From an uncultured bacterium (lineage in GTDB: Bacteria > Armatimonadota > HRBIN16): a DNA stretch of 35,995 nucleotides. The DNA is taken from the NCBI GenBank assembly GCA_938027655.1, contig CALJAP010000056.1, forward strand, positions 1-35,995, read 5' to 3'. The notes beneath the pieces were generated by a model, which made no database searches, was not told where the DNA came from, and worked only from the letters and a program-made list of their open reading frames with translations. The position numbers and the translations under genes are program-made. Positions within the stretch are counted from its first letter, which is position 1. Each line of letters begins with the position of its first letter. Positions 1 to 6,673 of this stretch are shown piece after piece.

Positions 1-1
1 C

Positions 2-208
2 GTGACGATGAAAGTGCCGGCTGGCACACAGGGGGGGCAAGTGTTCCGTTTAGCCGGTCAGGGAATGCCCCGCCTGAAGGGTAGTGGCTATGGCGACCTG
101 TATGCGCGAGTACGCATCACCGTGCCGCGCACGTTGACCGCCCGAGAGCGGGAGCTGCTACAACAGCTGGCGCAACTGCACGGCACGACAACCACTTCTC
201 GTGTTTAA
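2..208 (+). CDS. DnaJ/CbpA-type co-chaperone, C-terminal fragment (cut by window edge)
   Basis: This is the last ~68 residues of a J-domain co-chaperone whose start lies outside the window. It reads [20 protein letters not shown], then a [14 protein letters not shown] stretch. This is the signature of the second C-terminal substrate-binding beta domain of DnaJ/CbpA, with the G-(K/Q)-G-M-P turn and the GDLYVxVxVxVP strand. The tail ([15 protein letters not shown]) is the usual closing helix. Such proteins deliver unfolded clients to DnaK and stimulate its ATPase in the cytoplasm. The next gene, 23 bases on, is an HspR-type repressor, so this is probably the end of a dnaK-grpE-dnaJ-hspR heat-shock operon. 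Whether it is DnaJ proper or zinc-finger-less CbpA cannot be decided from the fragment. Confidence 0.9.
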   Translation: MTMKVPAGTQGGQVFRLAGQGMPRLKGSGYGDLYARVRITVPRTLTARERELLQQLAQLHGTTTTSRV

Positions 209-231
209 GCGATGTCAGGGGGGATGTAAGC

Positions 232-609
232 ATGGCAGACAACATTCGCGACAAGCACGAACCGGTTTACCTGATTAGCGTGGCGGCGAGACTGTGCGAT
301 ATGCACCCGCAGACGCTGCGCATGTACGAACGCATGGGCTTAATACGTCCCAAGCGCATCAATCGGAAGAACCGTCTGTACTCTGAGGCAGATATCGAGC
401 GGTTGCGCCAGATTCAGCGCCTCACGCGCGATCTAGGAGTGAACCTCGCCGGGGTGGAGATTATTCTGGACCTGCTGGACAGGGTGGAGAAGCTCCAGCA
501 GGAGATAGAGACGCTTCATGCCCAGATGGAGCAGATGGTTCAGGAGCGGGTGGAGCAGGTTCTTGCCGAGCGACAGACTTTGCCCGCCCGGGTCGTGCGC
601 GAGCTGTGA
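232..609 (+). CDS. hspR: HspR-like MerR-family heat-shock repressor
   Basis: This 125-residue MerR-type regulator has a winged helix-turn-helix at residues ~12-75, including [20 protein letters not shown] and the [20 protein letters not shown] wing. The [13 protein letters not shown] motif that follows is typical of HspR, and a coiled coil closes the protein (~83-118, heptad-like [15 protein letters not shown]). HspR represses dnaK operons by binding HAIR inverted repeats, with DnaK as co-repressor in actinobacteria. Its place directly after a DnaJ-type gene fits that autoregulatory role. The ATG follows a GGGGGG-rich ribosome-binding site. I found no HAIR site in the window; it would lie upstream of the truncated operon. 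The fold is secure, and the HspR subtype is supported by both motif and context. Confidence 0.9.
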   Translation: MADNIRDKHEPVYLISVAARLCDMHPQTLRMYERMGLIRPKRINRKNRLYSEADIERLRQIQRLTRDLGVNLAGVEIILDLLDRVEKLQQEIETLHAQMEQMVQERVEQVLAERQTLPARVVREL

Positions 610-811
610 AGCCGTGCCCCCCTTCGTCTATAGGGCAGTTATCTCCTGCAAGGCGTCCTGTAGCAAGGGACGCTCCCATAACCAGCGCACGGGCAGTTGA
701 AACCCCTTTGTTGGAGGAACTGCTCGTAACTGACCTTTGCTTTGTCGCGGGATACTGGTTGTGCAGGAACCGCCATCGTGCATCACCCCTGACCCTTATG
801 ATACCAGCCGG

Positions 812-840
812 TTTACAACCGCCGTAAATACTGCTACACT
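812..840 (+). promoter_or_regulatory. Sigma-70-type promoter for the BtuF-like gene
   Basis: TTTACA (812-817) and TACACT (835-840) are separated by 17 bases and lie 34 bases before the chosen GTG start at 874. The spacing is ideal and both hexamers are close to consensus. The upstream gap (610-811) shows no gene or RNA I can recognise. Confidence 0.6.
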
Positions 841-873
841 GTGAGCGTAACGCTATTCATGAGGAGGAATTCG

Positions 874-1704
874 GTGCGAGTTTTCTGTGAACCGCTGGGG
901 GTGAGCGTCGACCTCGCGGACCATCCACAGCGCATTGTCTGTTTGGCGTCCTCTTTAACCGAAGCGCTGTTCGAGATGGGTTGTGGGCATCGAGTGGTGG
1001 GCGTCTCCGTCTACTGCTCCCGCTATATTCCCCCCAATGACCTGCCGGTGGTGGGTGATTACCTGCGTGTAGATGAGGACCTGCTCCGGCAGATAAACCC
1101 CGACCTGATACTGCTTACCACCGGCATCCAGCGCACGCTGGGCATCAAACTGGCGCAAGCAGGCTACCCGGTGTATGCCCTGCCGCTGCCCAGCAGTATG
1201 GGCGGGGTGATGGAGAACCTGAACCTGCTGGGAGGGCTGGTGAACGAGGTGGAATCCGCTCGTCGCCTGCGCCAGCGGTGGGAACAGCAGTTTCAAACGC
1301 TCAGTCTGTCCGCTCCGGCGCGTCGTCCGCGCGTGTATATCGAACTGTGGTTCGGCAGACACCTGCGCACGGTAGGCGCGCTCAGCTTCATCCATGACCT
1401 CGTCGAAGCCTCGGGCGGAGATAACATCTTCGGGCGAGACCGGCGTGCCTACTTCGTGCCTGAGCTGGAGCTGGTGGCACAGGCAAGACCCGACGTACTT
1501 CTTTTCCATACCGAACCCGACTACCCAGTGAACGTGGAGGCTCTCATTGAGGAGCGCGGCTGGCATCGGTGGAACCCTGCGCCTTATGTCGTGGTGGGTA
1601 CGGTACAAAAGGGGCAAAACATCATTCATGAAGGACCGTCCATGATGGAGACGGCAAGGTGGCTTCAAGCACATTTCCACTTCTGGGCGCGGCACTGCGG
1701 ATAG
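874..1704 (+). CDS. BtuF/TroA-like periplasmic-binding-protein fold, probable cobalamin or metal-chelate binder
   Basis: This 276-residue protein has the helical-backbone substrate-binding fold of ABC importers for vitamin B12 and iron chelates. It opens with HPQRIVCLASSLTEALFEMG, the standard BtuF-like start (RIVSLxPSxTExLxxLG). It continues with VGVSVYCSRY, then the INPDLILLTTG strand and a second lobe. GTG 874 is chosen because GAGGAG lies 8 bases upstream; the in-frame GTG at 841 would fall before the transcript start. Oddly, no signal peptide or lipobox is visible and no permease or ATPase gene is adjacent. A cytoplasmic corrinoid-related role, or use of a shared transporter, is therefore possible. 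It is convergent with the NfeD-like gene, 12 bases away. Confidence 0.75.
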   Translation: MRVFCEPLGVSVDLADHPQRIVCLASSLTEALFEMGCGHRVVGVSVYCSRYIPPNDLPVVGDYLRVDEDLLRQINPDLILLTTGIQRTLGIKLAQAGYPVYALPLPSSMGGVMENLNLLGGLVNEVESARRLRQRWEQQFQTLSLSAPARRPRVYIELWFGRHLRTVGALSFIHDLVEASGGDNIFGRDRRAYFVPELELVAQARPDVLLFHTEPDYPVNVEALIEERGWHRWNPAPYVVVGTVQKGQNIIHEGPSMMETARWLQAHFHFWARHCG

Positions 1705-1716
1705 GTGCGCGACAAA

Positions 1717-2397
1717 TTAACCCTGCTCCACTTCGGAGTGCGTGGGTTTGCTCAACGGCTCTACCACCACCCCATCGGGGCGTACTTCCGCCACACGCAC
1801 GGGAGTGTGGGCAGGTAGAAACTCTTGCTCGGTGAGCACGCGCAGGCTGACGCCGCCGATCTGTGCCATGCCTCCCGGAGTGAGGTCGGTCACGGTTATT
1901 CCCTCCGCACCGAGCAGTTCGCGTTGAGCCTGCCAGCCGGTGGACATCGAGAGTTGCATGCGGTGCTGCATCTCACGCCATAGGTGGCTCTTGGGCAGGT
2001 AGAGGAAAAAGACCACCATGCTCATCAGGGTCAGTATCGAGGAGACCACCAGCGCGAAGAGGGGGTGTGATTGTATGGTGATAGCCTCACGCATCCCCGC
2101 GAAGATGCACAGGAAGCCAAGCAGCGCGAAGATTCCTCGCCCAGGCAGGATGTGCGTTTCGACAATCACCAGCGCCGCGCCCAGCGCGAAAACCGCCATG
2201 CCCCACCAGTGTGAGCCACTCCAGAGGTGTGCCATAAACACCGCCCCTAAGAACAGCACGCCAACCGTGCCCACCCACGACCACACCGGTCGGGTGAGAA
2301 ACTCCGTCACCAGAAACGCTAGCCCAATAAAGGTGAACAATACGGTAGCATAGGGCGTTTGCAGCCATTGCAGGAAGCTGTCAATGCTCACCGCCAT
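1717..2397 (-). CDS. NfeD-like integral membrane protein
   Basis: This 226-residue protein has several hydrophobic segments in its first ~140 residues (around YATVLFTFIGLAFLV, WVGTVGVLFLGAVFMA, WGMAVFALGAALVIVETHIL, LFALVVSSILTLMSMVVFFL). A soluble C-terminal domain of ~60 residues follows (LLGAEGITVTDLTPGGMAQI ... VAEVRPDGVVVEPL), matching the NfeD OB-fold. VETHILPGRGIFALLG is the typical NfeD membrane motif. NfeD proteins usually work with SPFH/stomatin proteins in membrane quality control, but no stomatin gene is present. The ATG shares one base with the TGA of the anti-sigma gene (TGATG), so translation is coupled. The context suggests a link to envelope stress signalling. Confidence 0.8.
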   Translation of the reverse strand: MAVSIDSFLQWLQTPYATVLFTFIGLAFLVTEFLTRPVWSWVGTVGVLFLGAVFMAHLWSGSHWWGMAVFALGAALVIVETHILPGRGIFALLGFLCIFAGMREAITIQSHPLFALVVSSILTLMSMVVFFLYLPKSHLWREMQHRMQLSMSTGWQAQRELLGAEGITVTDLTPGGMAQIGGVSLRVLTEQEFLPAHTPVRVAEVRPDGVVVEPLSKPTHSEVEQG

Positions 2398-2798
2398 CAC
2401 CCCTGTACCGAGCGACCGTAGGCGGGACGCTCTGGCTCCACGATATAGCGCGACAACGTGATGGTCAGCTGATACGTCACCACCTGCAGGAACAGGATGA
2501 TGCCGTAGCAGACCTGCGACACCAGACGGCTCCACTGGCGGTGCAGCCGCCGGGTAAAAGGCAATCGTTGCTCGGCGATAATCTCGGCGAGCAATGGCTG
2601 GAACTCTCGCCACAGGTCAATGCGGGGCTCTGGTGCTTCCAGCTGCCGGCAGAACTCCACAAAGCGGCGCAGTTCCTGATATTGCCGCGAGCACGCTTCG
2701 CAAGCGGACAGATGCTGCTGTACCTGTCCCCGCTCCGTCTGGCTCAGCTGCTCGTCGATCAGCGCGCTCAGCCGTTCCTGTACCTCTTCGCAACGCAT
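2397..2798 (-). CDS. Zinc-finger (HC2/ZAS-type) membrane anti-sigma factor
   Basis: This 133-residue protein begins MRCEEVQERLSALIDEQLS and carries the HxxxCxxC motif (HLSACEAC), the zinc-binding anti-sigma signature. The Cys at position 3 is a likely extra ligand. One hydrophobic segment (VCYGIILFLQVVTYQLTITL) would anchor it in the inner membrane with a short tail outside. Such proteins hold their ECF sigma factor inactive until a redox or envelope signal releases it. It starts 2 bases after the stop of the sigma gene, whose last codons contain its GGTGAG ribosome-binding site, and it overlaps the NfeD-like gene by one base. This is a classic sigma/anti-sigma pair. The signal is unknown. 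Confidence 0.88.
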   Translation of the reverse strand: MRCEEVQERLSALIDEQLSQTERGQVQQHLSACEACSRQYQELRRFVEFCRQLEAPEPRIDLWREFQPLLAEIIAEQRLPFTRRLHRQWSRLVSQVCYGIILFLQVVTYQLTITLSRYIVEPERPAYGRSVQG

Positions 2799-2800
2799 GG

Positions 2801-3448
2801 TTACTCACCTACCCCCTGCCAGTAAGTTCGATAATAAGGTTCAAAAAGACGCTTAAAAGCCAATCGGGCACGGTGCAAACGCGATTTCACGTTCGCAATT
2901 GTCAAGCCGGTGATGTGACTGATTTCCTCATAGGAAAGCTGTTCGAAGTCACGCAGCACCAGCATTGTTCGGTAGTCTTCGGGCAAACGCGCCAGCACCT
3001 CGCGCACTTTACGTTGCAGCTCCTCGCGCTCCACGTGTGCCTGTAAATCCTCGTCCGATACCGGCTCATAACCGCCGTTTTCGCGCTCCGCCATCTCTTC
3101 CAGCGAGTCGGCTCTCTCTCGCTTCATGTCGCGCAGGCGATTACAGCACAGGTTGTGCGCGATACGCAGTAGCCACGCGCGGAAGCTGCTGTCCCCGCGG
3201 AAGGAGCGGATGTTTTTAAACGCCCGGATGAACACCTCCTGCGTCAGGTCGTGTGCCTCCTCACCGGGCACCATCCGGTACACCACGCTGTATACCAACC
3301 TCATGTACTTCTGGTACAGCTTCTCAAAAGCGGACGAGTCGCCGTCGGTACATCGGCGTACCAGCAAGATGTCTTCGTCCAGTGGCGCAATCATATTGAA
3401 GGTAATCTCTTGAGTCGCCTCCGTGGGCGTGCCAGCTGTCAGTACCAT
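2801..3448 (-). CDS. ECF RNA polymerase sigma factor (sigma-70 family, RpoE/SigW type)
   Basis: The protein has 215 residues, with sigma region 2 at ~40-108 (FEKLYQKYMRLVYSVVYRMV, DLTQEVFIRAFKNIRSFRG) and sigma region 4 at ~152-203 (LARLPEDYRTMLVLRDFEQL, then LSYEEISHITGLTIANVKSR). Regions 1 and 3 are missing, as in ECF factors. The DLTQEVF core-binding motif and the AWLLRIAHN segment are textbook. ATG 3448 has GGAAGGTGA just upstream; the internal ATG at 3394 has no such site. The factor heads a coupled sigma, anti-sigma, NfeD set. A secreted Met-rich protein gene lies immediately upstream on the same strand and is a candidate member or target of the regulon. Confidence 0.93.
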   Translation of the reverse strand: MVLTAGTPTEATQEITFNMIAPLDEDILLVRRCTDGDSSAFEKLYQKYMRLVYSVVYRMVPGEEAHDLTQEVFIRAFKNIRSFRGDSSFRAWLLRIAHNLCCNRLRDMKRERADSLEEMAERENGGYEPVSDEDLQAHVEREELQRKVREVLARLPEDYRTMLVLRDFEQLSYEEISHITGLTIANVKSRLHRARLAFKRLFEPYYRTYWQGVGE

Positions 3449-3475
3449 TCGTCACCTTCCCTCATCAGGCGTCGA

Positions 3476-3499
3476 GGAAGGCGCGAAGGCGCGCCTTCC
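3476..3499. repeat. Perfect 10-bp-stem hairpin between the Met-rich gene and the sigma gene
   Basis: GGAAGGCGCG (3476-3485) and CGCGCCTTCC (3490-3499) form a perfect stem with an AAGG loop. On the plus strand it is followed by TTTTT (3502-3506), like an intrinsic terminator, but both flanking genes are read on the minus strand, where no U-run follows. It may be a processing or stability element that uncouples sigma expression from the upstream gene. It could also terminate antisense transcription. Confidence 0.6.
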
Positions 3500-3504
3500 G
3501 ATTT

Positions 3505-4431
3505 TTACCGTCCGGGCACAGGTGGGTCAGGCGGTGGTCCTCCCATCATCTGCTGGAACATCTGCATCCCCTGCTCCATCAGCATCCTTCGCTCTTCAGG
3601 GGACATGTTCATGAACATGCGCAACCCTTCTTGCATCATCTGCATCCGCAGTGATGGGTCCATGTTCATGAACATCTGGATGCCCATGCGCACCGCTCTC
3701 TGGCGCTCCTCCGGCGACATCTGCATAAACAGCTGCATTCTCTGTTGCTCCAGCGCCAGGAAGTCCTCTGCGCGTGTTTGTCCCTGCCTACCACGCTGCC
3801 CCGCTTGCTGGGCAACCATCGGTTGCTGGTAAAACACCACGTATACCGGGCGCGTCTTGAACGCCGGAACCATCTCGTTGAGCTGTTGCTCGAAGTCCGG
3901 CGATACGGTCACATTGCGCACGAAGGAGGTAATCCGGTTACCGGTAGCATCGGCGACAATGAGCCCTTGCGCCTCGAGGCTCACAAGGGAGCGTACCCAG
4001 TTGACCAGAGTCTCGGGAGCGGGCAACTCCATGTCTGCACGCAGATACACTTTGCGCCACACTATGCCGGATATCTGCTTCGTAACGGCATCCAGTGCAG
4101 CCTGAGCATCCTTCGCCTGCGCCGGTGGCGTTACACGCCCCTGCAACAGCGGGTCCACCACCACCTGCAGTCGAAACCGCTGTGCGATGTCTGCCAGAAC
4201 CTGTCGCACGTCACTGCCAGTTTGCCGCGCTTGCTGAGGCAGTTGCTGCTGGGGCTGTGCCGCAGGCGGCTGAAAATCGGCAGGTGGGGGTGGCGGCATC
4301 ACCGGCTCCAAAGGCACGTCCACGGGTGGCTCCGGCGGAGGCTCAGGCTCACCCGGGGCAGGTTGTGCCCAGAGCGGGGCGACAGCGCACACAGATAACG
4401 CGACGAGGGCTGCAATCGTTCTCCACCACAT
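3505..4431 (-). CDS. Secreted STN/secretin-N-like protein with Pro-rich linker and Met-rich 19-residue repeats
   Basis: The protein has 308 residues. A signal peptide (MWWRTIAALVALSVCAVAPL, cleavage near WAQ-PA) is followed by a Pro-rich linker (~24-68). A region at ~73-135 (DVRQVLADIAQRFRLQVVVD ... TKQISGIVWRKVYLR) resembles the secretin/TonB short N-terminal (STN) domain, known for subunit contacts in secretins and for signalling in TonB receptors. The C-terminus has three 19-residue repeats starting at 234, 253 and 272 plus a partial fourth, with consensus (M/L)FMxMSPEERxxxMxxGxx. There are 19 Met in 66 residues. The specific function is not recognised. Met-rich repeats could bind soft metals such as copper(I) or simply form amphipathic helices. 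The gene lies directly upstream of the ECF sigma gene, separated by a hairpin. Confidence 0.7.
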   Translation of the reverse strand: MWWRTIAALVALSVCAVAPLWAQPAPGEPEPPPEPPVDVPLEPVMPPPPPADFQPPAAQPQQQLPQQARQTGSDVRQVLADIAQRFRLQVVVDPLLQGRVTPPAQAKDAQAALDAVTKQISGIVWRKVYLRADMELPAPETLVNWVRSLVSLEAQGLIVADATGNRITSFVRNVTVSPDFEQQLNEMVPAFKTRPVYVVFYQQPMVAQQAGQRGRQGQTRAEDFLALEQQRMQLFMQMSPEERQRAVRMGIQMFMNMDPSLRMQMMQEGLRMFMNMSPEERRMLMEQGMQMFQQMMGGPPPDPPVPGR

Positions 4432-4678
4432 CTTGAAACGACCTCCTCATTTCCTTCATTTCTTATTAGACACTGGGCGCGTTCGAAAAGTTGCGCTCCG
4501 TGAGGAATTATGCCAGCTACCGCGATTTTCCTCACCATTATCTATTGTACCCGCTGTTCTTATCAGTGCGAGTCCGGCAGGAACGGCTTCCGTCACGCGA
4601 GAATTTGAACGTGGATATACCGTATGCCTGTCGGCGCGGGGGTATTTGCCTTCCAGAAGGTGTGTTAGAGAATGTGGC

Positions 4679-4723
4679 CGCAACCTTCAGGTTGCGCTCG
4701 CTTTGCGCAGGCTAAAGCCTGCG
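4679..4723. repeat. REP-like pair of palindromes, each 8-2-8
   Basis: CGCAACCT-TC-AGGTTGCG (4679-4696) and CGCAGGCT-AA-AGCCTGCG (4706-4723) are two perfect palindromes with the same geometry, separated by 9 bases. The outer flanks (GTGGC before, GGCTAC after) nearly extend the symmetry. The architecture resembles paired REP/BIME elements of other bacteria. No other copy was seen in this window. Confidence 0.65.
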
Positions 4724-4770
4724 GCTACAGTGGGTGGAGGATCGAGCCTCGGACACGACACCACAGGGTA

Positions 4771-4798
4771 GGAGGGCTCGGACGGAGCCTCGCCCTCC
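4771..4798 (+). repeat. Dispersed GC-rich element, copy A
   Basis: This copy has outer arms GGAGGG/CCCTCC and an inner hairpin GGCTC-GGACG-GAGCC. Three related copies lie at 12118-12143 (reverse), 22231-22257 and 30555-30583. All four are intergenic. Confidence 0.7.
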
Positions 4799-4834
4799 AC
4801 GAAGCAGGAGAGGTGACATACCACCAGCAGATGA

Positions 4835-5026
4835 CTACTCCTGCCCCTTCTCGCCCGGCGCCTGCACGATAACCGGTCCCATGCCCTGATACTGCTTATG
4901 GGTGCCGTCGCAGAAGGGAAACTTGGTGGACTTGAAGCAACGACACAGCGCTACTCGCTCACCGGGTTCCAGCTCCACCACCGTGCGTGGGCGTCCTTCA
5001 ATCTCCTCTGTAGAGTGCTTCGCCAT
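4835..5026 (-). CDS. CDGSH-type iron-sulfur domain protein
   Basis: This small protein of 63 residues contains the CDGSH signature C-x-C-x2-(S/T)-x3-P-x-C-D-G-(S/T)-H as CRCFKSTKFPFCDGTH. The three Cys and one His bind a redox-active, acid-labile [2Fe-2S] cluster. The N-terminal part (TVVELEPGERVALCRC) matches bacterial single-CDGSH proteins. The family is linked to redox sensing and iron-sulfur or electron transfer; the exact partner is unknown. The start at 5026 is chosen because AGGAG lies about 7 bases upstream, rather than an in-frame start 15 bases earlier. The gene is divergent from the nusA operon and stands alone. Confidence 0.88.
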   Translation of the reverse strand: MAKHSTEEIEGRPRTVVELEPGERVALCRCFKSTKFPFCDGTHKQYQGMGPVIVQAPGEKGQE

Positions 5027-5114
5027 GGTTGTGCTCCTCATCGTGTTCGCGTGAATTGACCGTTTTTCTCTACGCTTTGCCCGGCTGTTTCTCCTGCCCG
5101 AACGTCTGTCGCAG

Positions 5115-5144
5115 TTGCGTAAAGAGTCGCCGATATGATATACT
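5115..5144 (+). promoter_or_regulatory. Promoter upstream of the nusA operon
   Basis: TTGCGT (5115-5120) and TATACT (5139-5144) are separated by 18 bases. Transcription from here would give a leader of about 120 bases before nusA that contains a strong terminator hairpin. Confidence 0.55.
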
Positions 5145-5208
5145 TATGGTGGTTGAGGGCAGGATGTGCAGGTAGGGCGGCACAAGGGGGTAGCAATAAT
5201 CTCGGAAG

Positions 5209-5239
5209 AGAGTGGGCAGGCTCGCCCACTCTTTTTCTT
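5209..5239 (+). terminator. Intrinsic terminator / attenuator in the nusA leader
   Basis: AGAGTGGGC (5209-5217) pairs perfectly with GCCCACTCT (5224-5232) around a 6-base loop, followed by a TTTTTCTT tract. It stands between the candidate promoter at 5115-5144 and the nusA start at 5272. It could therefore attenuate the operon or end a short leader RNA. NusA itself modulates such hairpins, so feedback control is a plausible inference. Confidence 0.75.
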
Positions 5240-5271
5240 ACCCTGTAAAGAGGTAACCGGAGAGGGCAGAG

Positions 5272-6351
5272 ATGAACAGCGAATTCATTGAGATACTGCG
5301 TGCGCTTGAGCGCGAGAGGGACATCCCGCTGGCGGTGCTCTGGGAGGCGTTAGAAACCGCTTTGACCAACGCCTATAAGAAGCACTGTGGCGCTGTCGGC
5401 GATGTGCGTCTTCGCCTCGATTCCAGTAAGGTGGGGGTTCGGTTGTTCTGCGAGCGTACCGTGGTGGAAGAGGTGGAGAACCCGCATACCCAGATTACTC
5501 TGGAAGAGGCGCGAAAGTTTAAACCGGAAGCGGAGATTGGGGATACCGTGTCTGTGCCGGTGGACCTGGAGGACTTCGGGCGCATCGCTGCGCAGACCGC
5601 CAAGCAGGTGATTGTGCAGCGCATTCGCGAAGCGGAGCGGGAGCAGATATACCAGGAGTTTCAAGAGCGCGTAGGAGAGACACTCTCCGGCTTCGTACAA
5701 CGCAGGGAAGGTCCGAACGTGATTATCGATCTCGACAGAGTGGAAGCCATTCTGCCGCCAGAGGAGCAGGTACCCAATGAACCGTATCGCCCGCACGACC
5801 GCCTGCGCGTGTATCTGCTGCGTGTGGAGCGCACCACGAAGTCACCACGCATTATCGTGTCGCGCAGTCATCCCAGCCTCATCCGCCGGCTGTTTGAGCT
5901 GGAGGTGCCTGAGGTGCGCGAGGGAAGCGTGGTGATTAAAGCGGTAGCCCGGGAGCCGGGAGCGCGTTCCAAAATCGCCGTGTGGGCGAAAGAGCCGAAT
6001 ATCGACCCGGTGGGCAGTTGCGTCGGACTGCGTGGAACCCGGGTGCAAGCGGTGGTGAACGAGTTGTACGATGAAAAGATAGACATCATCCGCTGGTATC
6101 CCGACCCGGCGCAGTTTATCGCGGAGGCGCTGAGCCCGGCGAAGGTTTCCAAAGTGCATCTGAACGAGAAAGAGAAGAGCGCACTGGTCATCGTGCCCGA
6201 CGACCAGCTCTCGCTGGCTATCGGCAAAGCGGGGCAGAACGTGCGGCTGGCGGCGCGTTTGACCGGTTGGAAGATCGATATTCGAAGTGAATCACAGATT
6301 TCTGAAGGCGCGCTGACAACGGACCAAGAGGAACAGGAAAGCGCGTCCTGA
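5272..6351 (+). CDS. nusA: Transcription termination/antitermination factor NusA
   Basis: The protein has 359 residues, the usual length for NusA without extra C-terminal repeats. The N-terminal RNA-polymerase-binding domain is at ~1-125 (MNSEFIEILRALERERDIPL). An S1 domain follows at ~135-198 (GETLSGFVQRREGPNVIIDL), then KH1 at ~230-280 (DPVGSCVGLRGTRVQAVVNE) and KH2 at ~300-340 (LSLAIGKAGQNVRLAARLTG). NusA binds elongating polymerase and nascent RNA and controls pausing, termination and antitermination. ATG 5272 follows GGAGAGGG. It is the first gene of the operon here. The usual upstream partner rimP is absent; a CDGSH gene on the other strand occupies that side. Confidence 0.97.
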   Translation: MNSEFIEILRALERERDIPLAVLWEALETALTNAYKKHCGAVGDVRLRLDSSKVGVRLFCERTVVEEVENPHTQITLEEARKFKPEAEIGDTVSVPVDLEDFGRIAAQTAKQVIVQRIREAEREQIYQEFQERVGETLSGFVQRREGPNVIIDLDRVEAILPPEEQVPNEPYRPHDRLRVYLLRVERTTKSPRIIVSRSHPSLIRRLFELEVPEVREGSVVIKAVAREPGARSKIAVWAKEPNIDPVGSCVGLRGTRVQAVVNELYDEKIDIIRWYPDPAQFIAEALSPAKVSKVHLNEKEKSALVIVPDDQLSLAIGKAGQNVRLAARLTGWKIDIRSESQISEGALTTDQEEQESAS

Positions 6352-6379
6352 GGAGAAAAACAGCGTTGGGGGGTTCGTG

Positions 6380-6673
6380 ATGCCTGCACGCAAATGGACG
6401 CCGATACGAACGTGCGTGGCGTGCCGAACCGCCGCGCCGAAGAGGGGATTGATACGCGTCGTGCGCACCCCGGAAGGCGCGGTGGTTGTAGACCCTACCG
6501 GTAAGAGGGCGGGGCGTGGGGCATACGTGTGTCGGAGCATGTCCTGCGTGCAGACAGCATTGAAGGCGAAGAAGCTGGAGCGGTCGCTGAAAGTACCGTT
6601 GCCAGCGGACACTGCGCAGGAGCTGCTGCAGCTGGCTGCGCAGGCAGAAGAGGAGGAGGTGACTCGCTCGTGA
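6380..6673 (+). CDS. rnpM: YlxR/RnpM family RNA-binding protein
   Basis: This ~97-residue protein has the family signature RTCVACRTAAPKRGLIRVVR, then VVVDPTGKRAGRGAYVCRSM (CxxC...GRGAYVC). The family sits between nusA and infB in very many bacteria. In Bacillus it was reported as a modulator of RNase P, which is the basis for the RnpM name; that role is from memory and not visible here. ATG 6380 is preceded by GGGGGG; an adjacent GTG at 6377 is an alternative start. Its stop overlaps the infB start as GTGA, so the two are translationally coupled. The acidic C-terminal tail carries the AGGAGGAGGTGA ribosome-binding site of infB. Confidence 0.9.
   Translation: MPARKWTPIRTCVACRTAAPKRGLIRVVRTPEGAVVVDPTGKRAGRGAYVCRSMSCVQTALKAKKLERSLKVPLPADTAQELLQLAAQAEEEEVTRS

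Larger units (their letters stand above)
4432..4834. other. 403-base intergenic region with palindromic repeats, no gene
   Basis: No convincing coding frame lies here. The left part should hold the promoter of the minus-strand Met-rich gene (a TACAAT on the minus strand at 4549-4544 is a weak -10 candidate). The right part holds a double palindrome (4679-4723) and one copy of the dispersed GC-rich element (4771-4798). Confidence 0.6.

Noticed and set aside
610-811. Possible cobalamin riboswitch before the BtuF-like gene
   Set aside because: No convincing B12-box was found and the best promoter (812-840) lies downstream of this stretch, so it would not be in the leader.
955-1695. Long minus-strand open frame opposite the BtuF-like gene
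   Set aside because: It has no recognisable domain, mirrors the codon pattern of the plus-strand gene and lacks a good ribosome-binding site.
5038-5229. Small minus-strand frame upstream of CDGSH gene
   Set aside because: It overlaps the nusA promoter and terminator and shows no domain or ribosome-binding site.
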